Assembly (NCBI RefSeq): GCF_019399895.1
Contig: NC_091872.1
Coordinates: 6,332,395-6,396,394 of the forward strand
Reading direction: 5' to 3'
Length of the DNA: 64,000 bases
From: Cardiocondyla obscurior
Taxonomy: Eukaryota > Arthropoda > Insecta > Hymenoptera > Formicidae
In this document: positions 20,801 through 35,676 of the stretch, one piece after another
Position numbering within the stretch: the stretch's first letter is position 1
Layout: every line of letters starts with the position of its first letter
Made by a program: the position numbers and the translations under genes
The notes under the pieces: model-generated
What the model was told of the DNA's origin: nothing
Seen by the model: the letters and a program-made list of their open reading frames with translations, nothing else
The model's database searches: none

Positions 20801-21773
20801 TTCTCCGGACTATACAGCGAGTGAATACCAATTCGTACGAGACTAAAAGTCAATTGCCCCGATGGCCTCTAATATTAGCCCTAATTAGCAATTTCGTGCC
20901 ATTTTTTTTTTAGGTTTGCCCTGATCGTAGAGTGCGTGACAAGGAAATTTAGTTAATTACGGCCAACGCTAATCACCGTTAATGAAACCGGCCCTAAATC
21001 TTGTTTATTTAGGTTGCTCGGCCGTACGCCACTGTGTCGGCCAGTATTCGACGTAAGCACAGTCCTTGATAGAAATAGTCGTGGCGATACGATAAAAAGC
21101 TAGCCGTAATTCGAGCCGACATTTTGCTGAGAACGATAAGGCTCATGTCGAGCGCTTCGCGTTTAGCGACCCTGAAAGTTCAAGAACATCGAGGTAAATG
21201 ACCGCTCTCTTAAATGATTTCACCATCTACGCATCGTCGCTATTCCCTTCGAGGTCAATGATATAAAAAAAAGAAAAAAAAATATATAGAGCGATATAGA
21301 CCTTGACAAATCCACGAAAAGATAAGTGATAAGACACTCACACAAAATAAAAGAGGATTAATTACGTTTAATTTCGATTCATTGTAACGTATTAACTTTC
21401 ATTTGCGTTACGAACACGTAACTCTTATCACATGTACAACATGACGCAATATAAAACTGCCATACTTATCACCTATATTCTCTTTCGCGATCTGGATTCT
21501 TATACAATACTTGAACTTCTAAGAAAATGAATGAAAGTGTAAGATTCAATAAAAACTAATTAATTTTTTTCGTGATGAGACGTTAATCGCTTGGACCATG
21601 TCAATAAGCAAGATGAAAACTTGTACTAGCTGCAGAACGGAGAAAGGGAGAGAGAGAGAGAGAGAACGAACACGTTTGCATTTCTTTTAATTGATGGCTT
21701 TCGGTGTCCGGAAACTCGTCATCGGATTACGTAGCGCTGGCGACACGGCGGGAAGAGCCGAGCTGGTCATTGA

Positions 21774-21786
21774 CCGTGCTCCTTAA
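21774..21786 (+). promoter_or_regulatory. EcRE-like IR-1 core, 8.7 kb downstream of E75
   Basis: TGGTCA-T-TGACCG shares the perfect 11-bp palindromic core GGTCATTGACC with the intronic site at 7824. The outer bases are off consensus on both sides. A (CGGCG)n patch follows 90 bp on. Confidence 0.35.
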
Positions 21787-24700
21787 CTGGTATATTTTCG
21801 TCATCTTCCCGAAACGCTCGCCAGTCCCGGGGTCTTTACGTTTCGCCGGTCGAGTAAAGCTACGTACGTACTGCGCGGCGCGGCGCGGCGCGAACGCGAG
21901 CGAAATCGTGTCGGCCGTTGAACCCAAGACTGATACACGTAAACCACGGGAACGTTGCAAGGAGAGAGTTTATCTGGTGGGAGGCGATCATCGGTTTCGT
22001 TGCGCGATATCGATCTCAGAACGGTTCGTTTCCACGCCCGCAATGCAATCGGGCCGGGTATCGCTCTCCTTGAGAACATATTTTTATCAACTATTAAGAA
22101 GTGGAAAAAAAAAAGTGCAAAATTTACGGGATTTCCTAACACGCTATATTTAGACATTCTGATTAGCTGATCACTTTGATCATTTTGCTAAATTATTTAA
22201 TTTTTAATTTAAATATCTATCTTTGGTTTAAGTATATTTCAATTACTCTGTGCTAAACCGTCGTTTTTTAACTCATTCCTTCGAAACGCAATTAGAAAAA
22301 TAAGGCAACAAGTGATACTAGATTATTATTATTACGAAATCTGGAAACCTGTAATATAATTACCACAATGTTGTAATATTAAACGTTGCGTAGAAATTGT
22401 GTAAAGAAACATTCCGAACGACGGTAAATAAAATTAAAATGACTTTTCCTATTTCCATTCCATATAATATTCAATTATCGGAAATAACTTGCCAGATATC
22501 CTATTTATAATATAATTATAATTCATATATATATATTTTTATTTTTATTTTTTTATTTTTTTCTACTGCTTTTCCGCGCGCTCCGAGAAAGAGTATACTC
22601 ATAGGATGAGCTCGTTGAGACTTGGAAGTAACGAGATACAAATAGAATCTCTCGCGATTGCAGCGGTATAACAACGAGCAGAGGTGACTGCCCCCGTGCG
22701 TATTAGGTCACATTTGCGCCTGCTTCAACTGGCGCTAGTTTGCTCGACGATTATTCCGCCTTCGCAGGACCGCGGAATCATTGACCTCTCGCTATCAAAC
22801 TAGTATTCCATTTCTGCGCGCGAAATAGCGCCCGTTAAAGATTAAAATTAAACTCGTTTAAACTATTTTAGTTTTAATATGGCATTAATATCTATTAGCG
22901 AGTATCTATAGCGAGCGATACTTTTTTATTTCGCCGGGAATACAGGCGCGGTAAAAAGAATATATACAGAATAAATTCATGTAGTTAATAAGAATCTAAC
23001 TGATAATTGTTCTATCAAGAAGCTGATCTCGTACACTTTCTTCGGCTATCATATCTACTTTATTGTTTTCTTTTCGTATTTACTTTTCATAGATCGTATC
23101 GTTCGTCCCGATAGCATCGCCGTAAGGTGCGCTATCAGTTTCTCTGGATATTTTTCAAGTTACATGTGAAAGAAATATCAATAATCGAAGGGTGTGTAAC
23201 ATTGTTAATCCTGCGTCGCGGCGAATAACAGCAATGCTAAGAATATAATAAACCTACGAATATTTCTCAATTTTTCGTAATAAAAAGTTTTGGATATAAG
23301 TGCTGGAAAATGTATTTTTAAACGATTCCGAGATATATATATTACATTGATAAAAATACTATCTGCAGCACTATGCTACTTTCAAGCTTTACTCTCACTT
23401 ATCTCGACTCGCAACGAAATCTAAGTGAGATATGTAAATAATAAATTGTAAAACCAATTGCATTCCACTCTTATATTAATAATCTCAGACGCATAAATTC
23501 GTATATCGCCGTGCGGGCTCGAATACATTATATGGTTCAATAAACGCAGGAACAGGGAGATTGACTATGACATAATTTGAAGGCGTCACGTGATACCGTC
23601 GGGACCCATTTGTCGATTGAACCGCAACGAGCGTACATAATTATACGGTCTGTCGTTCGAAAACGAGTTGATGGCTCGTTCGCCACCGTCTCTCGGCTAT
23701 TACAATCTTTCCGATCCGACTTTTTCATCTCTTCCTTCCTACGTTACTTCCTACATCGTAAAAATTTGTTTTTTTGTTTTGTATTTTTTCTTTCTTTCTT
23801 TTTTTTCTTATCGCTCTATAGAAAATGTTCGGCGAAGAAAAGCTATTATTAAGTTGTATCATTTAATAAAGTAAAACTTTCGAAAAGTCTGCGTTACGCT
23901 TCCAGACACTCGACCGTCTACCTATATTTTTATACACAATCTCATGCTCGACCTCGTGCGTGAACGAGAAGGAAATTGGACGTCGCACTTCTGGCACTCT
24001 TTCGCCTCGACTTGTCCGCGCCAATGCCTGACCAGCGAAGCGTACTTGCGCTGAATAGTGACGAGGCCGTTGACACTTGTCTACGTACGTATACGTGTGT
24101 GCGCAGAAATAGCGCCGATGCTCCGATGCCGCTCGGTAATTCCTACCGCTGTTAAATAAACCCCGTACTCACTCAAAAGTAGTCTATTTCGAGCCCATGT
24201 GATTTCACTCTTCAACATTTTTGGGGATTATTAAGCGGAGGAAAAAAAAAAAAAAATGTATAAGTAATGCATCACCTTAAACGTGCACCGGGGCAACTGT
24301 TTTTATTTTTTGTTAGATAAAGTCGTCTCATTATCCCCGGTAAGCCCCGGACAGCTCCGGAGAACAATAAAATTGCACCGTGACCTCTCGAGGCAATAAA
24401 TGCTTTGAAACGCGTCAAATTACGTAACGCTGTTTTCGTTTCACGACGGAGCCACCGTCCTTGAGTAAAATTGAGCGATTAATGCGATTAACGTGAAAAT
24501 ACGCATCGCCGAATTCTTAAGTGATGCGTGACAGTGATTGATGCCCGGATCGGCGAGAACCAATTAAACCGGCCGATTGAATCCCGATCAGCCGATAGTG
24601 ACGCATAATTTTAATCATTAGCGAGCGATTCGCGTATGGAGATTGCGTTAAATCGTTTTCCTGCTCTCAAGGACTCCGCGGGTTGATATCAATTGCGTGT

Positions 24701-25956
24701 TTATCGTAAGAGCTCGGAGCGACCGGGGTTTTATCACGAATCGAGCCGCGGAGAGCAGTGTTGTGCCGCGAATAACGGATGTATAAAGACACTTGATACG
24801 CGCGATCACCTGTCGTCGTCGGCACTATCGCGACGAGGGTGTCGCAATTACCAAACTAAGACCTCCGGCTACGACGACATCAGTTCTCGGCTGTTGCCGG
24901 TATCCGATTTCCTGTTATTTCACGACGGAGCGTCCCACTGATTGTTACGAAGCGACACCGGCAACGCTATCGCGATCACGTACGCATACACGCGATCGTT
25001 TGATATTTTTTTTTTTACCGTATCGCTCGCACCGAGAGTGCACACTATATAACAAATGGATCGCCTGAGATCTTCTCGGATTCGAGATACGCGAGGTCTT
25101 TCTTTTTCTCACCTACCGTGATTGCCGGACGCTACGAGCGCGGAGCTAATCTGCCCGATTAACGAACCAACTGATTCATACCGAAAGGGATTCATAAAAC
25201 TATTCGCCGTAATCACGGTGTGTATTTCTCGCGTCCTTGCTGACTGTTGCAACAGGTTAGCACACCGGAGTCCTTTACAGTTACCCGCCGTGGCTACAGT
25301 TCGTTGCATCGTAACGGAACTCCAGTTCTTCCGGAAAAGATCGGTATCCGATCGTAATAATTGCGTAATTGCGCGATCGCGAGGTTGCAAATAACCGCGT
25401 CACTTTGCAAATAAAAAAAAAAAAGATTGGATGAACTTTATTTTTTATCCTTGCCAGGAGCAAACTTGCCGAGATTTTGAATAATGAAAAGAAGACTTTG
25501 TACAAAGCTTTGATATCGCAACTGTTAAAAAAAAATTTTTTTAATAAATTATTTTTTTATCTTGAACTCATAAGCTTGTTTTAATTTCGCCTGTAGAATA
25601 ATTTAACCCCTCGATGTCGTTGTGTTTATACGTACAAACTGCGTAGATTAATAAAATCGCGGAGTACAAATGGACGATCGTGCGATACAACGTTGGCCAT
25701 CACGAGGTTTGAGGTGAGGCAACGAGGAGGCCCTTCAAGGGACGAGTTATTCATAAAAGCGTGCCGGAAGTCACGCCACATAAACCAGTTGGGTGCGTCA
25801 AGGTCTACGAAATTTATCCTAAATGGCTCTAATTATCGTTTCGATAGGACAACTGAGAGGCCACGCAGACGCGCTGGAATTATTTTAATAATCAACCGGA
25901 CATGTAATTTTCCACGAACATTTCCGAACAATGAATGATCAGCTTTTTAGCGCGGG

Positions 25957-25975
25957 CACGTGGACGAGGCACGTG
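25957..25975 (+). promoter_or_regulatory. Two CACGTG E-boxes 13 bp apart
   Basis: Two perfect palindromic E-boxes (25957-25962 and 25970-25975) lie in otherwise unremarkable sequence. CACGTG is bound by bHLH factors such as Myc/Max, CLOCK/CYCLE and the juvenile hormone receptor Met with Taiman. Confidence 0.3.
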
Positions 25976-28900
25976 CTAGAACGAAAGAAGAACACGTCGT
26001 GCGATTGTCATCAACGAGAGTCTATAAAAAAACACGGTAGATTCATTTTTATACGCCCGATGATGATTAAGAGAGCGGGTGTAACGGCGAACGAGGAGGG
26101 AAGTAGGGAGGCAAGGGGGTAGAATAAATATAAAGGAATGAAACACGAGAGCTGACTTGCGCGCGTCTGCTTTCAATTCGGCTAATAATAATGTAGCGTG
26201 CGTATTCGTAATGTTCGGAAACATCGTTGGAACTCTTATTTGGCTCTTTCCAAATTTTTCTATTTTTTATTTTATTTTTCGTCCGCTTGTACGTTGTCAC
26301 TTCAATTTTTCATCTCTCCGAAACGTTACCTCGAAGTGACAAATAAATAATAACGTCCACGCGCGCGTCGATAAGATGGTAAAACAAGATAGAAATGTAT
26401 ATTTATTGCTTTTGCTATTTAGCGATGCAATCGATGGCGCATTCTAATCCATATAACAAAACGCTTCGCGCGCTGTATATCAAAATAGATAATGTCAACT
26501 TAATTAAACATCGCGCGAACTACAGGCTCCTTTTCGTTCGCGCGTCCTCGCTCGTTATCCGCGGGTCTCTTGTGCCTCGTCAGCTTCTACGTCGTCGCAC
26601 ACGTGCCGCTGCGTTAAGTATTTCGCTAGTCAAGGTCAGCGATAGCAGCCTCGCTTCCTAGAATCAGAGGGGTATCGCTGATAACCAATGGTGCTCGTGC
26701 GAGATGACTCGGGGCTCAAGGTACCTACTCGGATTATCTTCCTTCGCAAAAAAAAAACAGGAAAAAAAAGCACCGCTGGACCAAAGAACAGTTTCCACGA
26801 GCGACCGACGATATTTATAGCGGAAATGCAAAGGCGACTAATTAAAAGTTATCCTATCAGTTATCGCGACCGAGATGAGCGACTTTAGAACGACGAGAGT
26901 ACGAGACGTTAATTGCGAACAATGGGGCTTCTTTCGAGCGCGCTTTCCAAGATTAACGCGTCGCTTGTATGCATTATCGCGCTCGTACTCTCGATACCAA
27001 GCGCGTTATTATTCACAAATATAAAAAGGAAGGCTGACGCACGGCTGGAAGCTATACTAATCGTTCGCAGTCGGTCCGATGCGACCGCAGCCTCGACGCC
27101 GTCCGATAACGAGGAAAGATTATGCTCAAGGACAAGGTCGCGTCGCGTCGCGTTGCTCCGCTCCGCTTCGCTCCGCTCCTCGCCGCGTCCGCGTCTCGTC
27201 TCGTCGCGCTCGCTCCCGGCTCTGCCTCTCCCGAACGACACGAGACATTGCGACAAATCCGCGAGGCGGAGATATATACGCGTGCACGTAGTAACATGCT
27301 GCGCATATGCGTGACGATACACATCGATGTGTGCGCCGTCGTCCTTGTGACGCCGCCGCTACCACCTCCGCGATCACCGCGAGATTGTCAACAAGAGCAA
27401 ACTGTCAACTAGAATTCCGAGGTACGTCGGCGCTCGTTTTATAGACGTGCCAAAATTTTATCACGATACTTTCCGAGTGATCGATCGAAAGGAGGAAATC
27501 GTTAGATAGCGCTAAAGTAAACCCCCAATTTTTCACAAAGTAACCCGACACCGCTCGTCGTTACGTTAAATTATCGGTCTGACGTCTCGCAGGAAGTGAG
27601 GTACGCCCGAGAATAGACGTGCGAGGCTTACCCGCTCAACTATTTCACTGCCCAGCTTCGCCTCGCGATTCCCTTCCTGCTCGATATGTCTCTAATTTTA
27701 AGCGACTGGGTGTTCTCGCACACGACACCCGAGCAAGAGAGCAACCTTATACCGGCTATATGTAAGACTAATGTAAACTAGCCGTAGCACGTAACCGATG
27801 CCTCCCTCGCAACAGCGAGTCCAACTTTTCGAAAACTAAAACTGTCGCAAGGACGTAGACCAAAGACGATGTCTCAAAGCGCACCGTCGTGCTCGGCCGC
27901 TTGGCCTTCGGCGTGATTTCTGGTGAAAAAGATCGAACATCAGTCTGCTGCTATCTATACATAATGCTGACATAATGACTATGCGCCGCCGAGGAAAGTT
28001 AAATAAAAATTGCCGATTTCGGGAGAACGAGTTCGTGAATTACCGAGAAATCTAACGCGAAGAATTCGCTCGAGGCTCGGAATAAACTCTACGAAATTCG
28101 TACGTAACGTAGAACAGGTGGGATAAAAACTGAAAGTTTTCACGCGCAATAGGTAACGATATTAAAAGTGGAACAATTGAGGATGAACATTCGGCGTCAT
28201 TGTTGCAAACCTTGTTTAGCCAAGTTTCGTCGCGAACGGCATTATGCAAGCATTGTACAAAGTTTATTTAAGAACTCGTATCGGTCTTCCGTTGTATGTA
28301 TTCTCTTTCATTGCGATTACACTTTCTGAATTTCGAAACTTACTTCAATCGTAATACGTTTCCACGGGAAATATGTCGCTTAAATATTTCACAAGATTTT
28401 TAGTTCCGTTATAACGTACGATATTTTAACATATTGTATTTTATTTCATTTATTCAGTAAAATAGAATATTAATTTCACCGATTTTCATTATATTTCACA
28501 AGCCGCTGTACGAATTCATGGAATTCATAAAATTCTTGGAAAGCCTGGCGCAATTGTTGTTGTAAATTTAAATCTTTGAAAAAGAGATTAATTAAAAAAC
28601 AATTAAATGATAAATGTACAAGAGAAATTAATTAAAATCAAAATAAAGAATCTCCACAATATTTAGTCGTGAATATCGCAAATGAGTAGATCGCGCCGCT
28701 CAAGATGAAGATCACTTGGATATGTACTTGAACTCATCTCGCTGAGTCACTCAACGCATTATCATCGGTCTTGATAACAACGAGCATACGACAAGATAAC
28801 CTTCCTCGTGCTAGCCAAGTGCAATCAGACGAAAATTCCGACTTCTGCTTCGGTAAGCGCTCGTTCAGAAACGCGCAATACGTTTGATCTAGCACGACAG

Positions 28901-29318
28901 TACGTTACAACATATCGGCATGTTTTATGTAATTATTGCGATATTAAGCATCACGCAAGAAAATTCTATTCTTAAAAGAACCTCCTCTAACACTTGGCAA
29001 TTTTAGTCTCGGGAAAAAATACCGACGCTACATTAATGAATTAATAAAATACCAAAGAATCTAAACGTAACACGTATGCACACCAGCAATACGATTTTTT
29101 TAAAGAATGAGACTAGCGCGTTGCAAAAGATTTTATACGAGCAACTAACGCAGGTACTCCGCGTCAACAAATGATATTTCGAAAACAAATTTACAACGCA
29201 ATCTCGCAGACTCAACAATCCCACCTGGAAAAGTGCATATTTCGTCAGCGACAATACGTGATATCAGCCAGTGATCGGCAAGATTTTCCATCGCCTTCAC
29301 CCGCAAAACATTAACCGT

Positions 29319-29340
29319 AAAAAAAAAAAAAAAAAAAAAA
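29319..29340. repeat. poly(A) run with A-rich tail
   Basis: 22 A followed by GAAAAGAAAAACAAGAAG-type sequence. Confidence 0.9.
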
Positions 29341-32300
29341 GAAAAGAAAAACAAGAAGAAGAATTACTTTTCCGCATTAGTCATTTGTGCAAATTCGTTC
29401 GGCGTGGCGCTACAATTCATCGTTATTTTATTGTCACGCGTGTGTGCCTCGTACATACGTACATGTGCCACACGCTTTGCCTCCTCTCCTCTCTTTACCA
29501 CGCGCTCATTATAGGAAGGTTCCACCGACCGACGAGTGTCGGTGGCACGTAGTGCTGTTCGATGCGACGTCGTACAAGGACAAGGCCACATGGTCACGGG
29601 CGGCCGGAGCGCGGACACGTTGTATAGATATATATCGACTACTAGTCGCGGCCCCCGTTCCCTCTTATCCCCGGGTCCCGTCATCATCGTTGCCTCTTGC
29701 CGCCGCCACTACCACCACCGAGCGCATTCCTGTATCACGACCGAGCGATATACCGCCCGATGTGTGCGACCAGCACACGTCGTTTGACCCTACGTCGCGG
29801 TCTCGTGGGATTTTCAGGGCCACGCAACGCGGTAGCGAGACAAAGGACGAGATGCGCCGATCCTTTGGCCATTATTAGCACCGAGGGAGGAGCGATCGAT
29901 CCACCTACCCTCGGAGTTTTTCGCACATTTTCAGCCGATATTCGCTCATCGGCGCGATCATTACGTTTAAGGCTAAGCCGATTAAATAAAACGCCTAACA
30001 CTGACCTAAATGCTCAACGTTTTTCTAAAAATATTTACATTTTAATAGCCTCACCCTCTACTTTGCGTTTCGGATCCGTGCTCGCTCTCGAGATTTACGT
30101 AGGTAATGTAATTTCTTTCGGTTTCCTTCGGACGCAAACAGAATTACGTAATACGTAATATGTTTTGCGAAAAAGCGATCTGGTTAATAGATATTGAAAA
30201 ATTATCTGCGAACAGATTTCACGTTTATACGACAACGTAGTAGAAGGCCACGTGCCGCACTGCCGTGCCAACGGAAATTACGAGAGATTAGACTGAAATA
30301 TTTCAGGGTTCGAGAAGTTTTGCAGCGAATTTAACAGAGATAACCGCATGCATTGACTTATTGCCAAGGTGCACAAAATCGTACACATTGTTTTAGAAAC
30401 GTTTTCTACGTAGCGAGCTCCACGACGCTTGCCTATTTAAATTTAAAATATCAGCTTAGCGGTGCCGCGCAGAAATAACAAGATAAATGACAAGAAAAAT
30501 AAATTACGCAATGTTTGGATTACTTTATTTTTATATTGTATTTCTCTCGGTGTTTGTTGGTGTAACATGCGCGTGCAATGTCGACGCCAAGTATAAAGTT
30601 CTTACTTATTTGTCACTTTATTAAGACCGGAAACTTATATCAGCGATACGAAACCGAGTTCAGGCTGGGGACTAGACCCGGAAACGGTCGATAAAAGACG
30701 AAGAACGCGCGCTTTTATCCTTGATTTGTCTTATCGCAAGGTCAGCTTTCGGGGAAATATGTTCGATGGACGGGTCAGCGTGTGGCACATCGCATCGTTC
30801 AGTCACACAAAATCATTTCAAGGTGATTACACGATTGCTGTCTCGGTCAGAAAAAATATCCCTGATATAGCCTGTGTAACAAAGTCAGTCCCTGCGATCG
30901 ATGAAGAACTGCACATTTAATTGAATTCGAATGAATGGACATTATGGTACGTGCATCGATGAATGTTGAAAAAGCGAATGATTCCTCGATGCCGAGCCTA
31001 TCGCGAAACTCGCAGAGCCTCAAGCCTTTCCCGAGCCTTTCTTCGCTTCTATATCTTACTTGCTAATTATGCAAACTGTTTACCGAACGCAATTTTTTGC
31101 AATTCTGGTGCAACCCCACGTGAGAAATTGCAATCTCACCTCGGTTGGCAATGCCAGCCAACGACCTTGGCCTTGCCCGAATAAGACGCGGCCTTGGCGG
31201 CCGATCGATGCGACTATCAGCCGGTGCAAGTGCGGCGGGCGGGGTAAGGGACTGAATTTCAACTGGTTCTCACGTATTCCCGGTTTAGATCGCATCGCGT
31301 GCATCAATTACGGACGATCAGCCCGGCGTAGTCGCGCTCGAAAAACTATGTCACGCGTCATTGTCGTCTTTTGAGCTTTGATCCTTGGATTCGCGCGAGT
31401 CGCGCGCAATAACTTCACTTAAAACTGCGCTCGAAGCGTATTGCGCAACTTGGCCAATTCCAAGCGCGGCGAGATACCGTCTCGATATCGCGGACGAGAG
31501 AGAGAGAGAGGTCCTTTAAGTCCGAGATGCTCAATACTTCACGGAACATTACTTCTTATCGCCGATACGATAATAATGGCATGCGCAAATATATCGGACA
31601 TACGTGATAATGCAGATACAAATTGCATATAATTGAAGTGCCGACAAGCGGAGAACGGGAGATCAGCTTCAAAGACACAATTTTTGATCCCGGCCCTCCG
31701 ATCCGAAATTTTAAAAACGTTGCGGCTTAAATCTTGATTCTTTTACCGAGGTACCGAGGTTAGAGACATTGTGTTTTGCAATTTAAACCGCCGCCTCGAC
31801 AGAAATGTGAGAAAAGTGCGGGAAGATCCGCAACGACGGGCATGCGCACCCTCGACCTTGGCACGAGGAAATAACGTCTCTCCGCACTGTAGAAAGATTG
31901 CATAATATTACGCGAACACGGCGGCATAATTCCGTTTCGCCTCTCCTCTTTTTTCTTTTTTTTTTATCTTCCGTATTCGCACGCGCCACGTGCATCTTTG
32001 CTCGCGGACGCTGAAAAATTCTCCCGTGTCGCTCGAACAGAAAAAGAACCGAGTTTTTAATTTTTTTTTTCCAACCCGATAAACAAGAACAATTCCACTG
32101 CGATAAATTAAAGAAACGCCATTTTTTTCCGCGAAAACGTCAGTTAAAAAAACAAATTATTATAATTACGTAAATAAAAAAAGAAAAAAAAATAGAAAAA
32201 AAAAATAAAACAAATAAAATAATTACGTGAAATATATTATAAGTATGAGACATAATAAATTTGTTTTTTAATTTGTTTTGACATCATTTGCGCTATAAAA

Positions 32301-35300
32301 AAAAAAACTCGCGAGGGCACCGGTTCTGTCTATTGACTTTCCGCGTCTATTAAGATTAACTTCAATTTGTCTCCGGCGATACTGTCCGCATACGTCGTAC
32401 ATTGCGTGATACAACAACGTGTTATTAGGAGCGTGCGTTAATTACTTCCGGCCTGACGATCATTCGATCACGGACGTTCGTTATAAATGCGACCTTAGAT
32501 GAGACCTTGGTTGCTCAGCGCTAAATTTCAAGCTCGCCGCTTTAATCAGCTGGACTTGGCCACGCGCGCGATACATAACTACATAACAAGTATTACACAC
32601 GTGCGCTATGTAAATTACCGGGCGAATTCGAACACGTCGTTAAAAAGATTTCGTCTCGATTCGACCAAGGCAACCGACACCGAAATAGTAGCGCTACGGC
32701 TGAAAAATTTCTCGATTCCCTGTCGAATAGCACCGACGATCGAGCCGAGTCCAGTAAAATATCATCAATTTGTTTGTCGAACGACCTCGCTCGTACATTC
32801 GCGGTCACTTGACGTCAGTCGATGCAAATCGTGTGCCGACTTATCGATTCCATCTCACGTCATCGCACGATAGATCATCGGACAATGCAATTTACTGCAA
32901 ATAGGTGTTACCGTAAAAGACCATTATGTTATTGAGAATCACTTTGCCAGAACATAATCGTCCGTAATTCTTACAACTGACATTCCGCCGCTCGTTACAT
33001 CGTGGAGCGCAATAAAGGTAAATTTGCTATCATAGTCGATTCGTCAAATAACTTTGCTTGTAAATATAATAAAAAATAATTCATAAAAAATTATTTAAAA
33101 CTATATTTTATAAACTTTTAATAAATTTTATAAGCTAATTAATAAAAAGAAAAAAAAAACTGTTACTTCGAATGTGTTATAAGGCCTTATCTTTAGAGCT
33201 CTGATAATTTTTAATATAATTATATCATATTATATAAAATAATGTATCGAACGAAACACCTAGAGAGAATTTATTCTTGGCAAAGGTGCTACTGTGTCGC
33301 ATCTTTTCACAGCAGCCTACGTTAGATTTTAACATAAGACCAGTTCGCCGCACGTTAAAATGCTAAATTCGATCTAGTTCACGAACAGAGGGACTCTCCT
33401 ATATGCAAGGTTTCTCTACGCAAGTTTGAACTCATAACAAATGGGTTATCGCTTGAGGTCACAATGACAGTAATGTCTGCGGTTGAAGAGTCAAGGATCC
33501 GAAACCTTGCAAAGTTCTTCTAACTATTACATCCATATCGCGACTGTAACGATGTTGCATGATTGGCATAATATCGTCGTGGCGATACAGCGCAAATAAG
33601 TACGATCTTTTAAATTAAAGTCCGCTGAAAATATTAAATAAAAAAAAAAAAAAATTATAAAGTATTTTATGCTTCGCTCTAAATTATAATAAGAATTTTT
33701 ATAACGTTAATCAATGTCTAACTAAATAGAATAAAAACGTAACTTTTGGCAGAACGTTGAACGAATTTACGATGATTTTAATGTCACGTAAAAGTATACG
33801 TTCCGACTTTCACGGTGATAAATCTAACGTTTTGCTCTTATGAACGCGGTTAAATTATCGTCGGAACGTTTCGGGACACGAAGGGATAAGCTAACGTTAC
33901 TCCGACTAAAAACTTTTTGCATCCTTGACACACATAGGCTACAACGACGTAACCTGAGTAAAGAGGTCGTTTCGTTTGCGAATTAAATAGGCTGAAGTAA
34001 CAATGTCGATGCCCAAGACGAATTCAATAGTTTATGATAATCGCAAGATCGCTTCTTCAAAACTCCAGCGCGTCTTTTTACACGCGTTTAACATGTTATA
34101 AAGAGACACGGGATCAAGTACGGAATTCGTATTTTTTTTTTCTCTCTCTCTTGAAAACCATTTTTTTCACGTTGACGAAGCGATTGTTGCGCGTGAAAAA
34201 ACCGCCTGGTCTCGAAAGAAGTTTGTTTGTCAGGAAAGTGTCTTTAGATCGGCGTACGCTGTATAAATTCCACCCCGAGAAGCAGATTCTAGAGTGTCTC
34301 GCGGAGAGAGGAGCGCGGAGTATTCGAAAAATGCTCAAACTCTCGTTACACATACATACGCAAACTTTTTCAAGGTCTGCCGCGTATTGGCCCCTTCACT
34401 TCCGTCGATGACTAATTCTCGTCTGAATGATTCCCGATCCATCAAGTTGCAATTTAAATTAGGAAAAAAAAAAAAAAAAACAGGGGGTTAAATGTCGCGT
34501 AAACGAAACCGACAAAATGTGATATTAAAGAGATTTTAGTTAAGTTTTCGTTTTAATAATTTTTTTTCTTTTTTTTTTTTTTTAATATAACGTACGATTT
34601 TGTCAGATACGCGGAGCAACGCTTTCCGGCGAATATAATAAGCAATTTTATTTTTGAGCGTTACCAATACTTGGCTTTGGAAAACTAATGTAGAGCTTGA
34701 AGGATCAAGGTCGCCGTGTAAGCAAACGCTTGACTTTTAGCCACGTGTTTACGGTTGTTGTGCAGGTACTCATAGCTTATCAGACGTTTTAGTATACAAC
34801 GGAATTAACATTTCAATCAACGCGCCATGCGCATAGAATAGTGCGGCTGTAAATGACGTGTTGCAGACTGACGCAACTTTCCAACTGTACCTTTTCTATT
34901 TTATTATCTCTTTTCATGTAAAATAGAAGTTAGAATAGAATCTGGAGACTAAGAGAATGTTTTTTCTTTCTTTTATTTTTTTTACAACTTTTGCCAAGTT
35001 TTTACGCGCCGCGTATATTTCTCAAGAATAATTTGGAAAAACTGAGCCACTTAATTAATGAAGACGTAACGAAAGGAAAACGAGCCAGGTTTCGTCTTGT
35101 GGAAACGAGATTGCGTTATCGCATTATTCAGCCAATTAAAATCGATCGTTCGACATTTGTTGCCCCAATAATTCAAAGAACCAAGGCGGATTCAAGGCCG
35201 TGTGACGCGTTTATTTAAACGAACAATACGACTCCACATTGATTTCTGACGGCGATTCTTCAAGGTTGACCGTAAGAATGCGCCAATATCGTGTACAGGA

Positions 35301-35646
35301 CTCGCTTTCTCGGTGGCAAACGTCAACTAATCTCCCTTAATTTATCGCACAATTAGAAGGTATTAATTTTCAACCGTTTAATTTAATTCCGTAATTTGTA
35401 TTCAGTTCCGTATTCAGATCGGCTTTTAATCTCCACGATCAGGCGCGGGCGACCTCGGGGATTCGCGTACCTCCGTGTCCTCGGACTCTAGGATCTTTGG
35501 CCGTTAAACGTTAACCGTTCCAGTATATCGGCCCGGAGACGTTTCTTGGTCCGACTCGGCCGCTATTTTTAGACGTCATTGACATTTGCACGTAGACGCG
35601 TTCGGCCGCGTGCGCAACCGTGCGACGGGATCAAGCTCGTCGTCAA

Positions 35647-35676
35647 CTCTCTCTCTTTTTCTCTCTCTCTCTCTCT
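35647..35676. repeat. (CT)n microsatellite
   Basis: CT repeat with a T5 interruption. Confidence 0.9.

Noticed and set aside
27052..27412. Arg/Ser-rich frames on both strands
   Set aside because: They come from a CGCTC/CGTCTCG low-complexity patch open in all frames.
29387..30158. Overlapping plus-strand frames of about 150 codons
   Set aside because: Several frames on both strands are open together, which reflects CpG-rich composition; none is recognisable.
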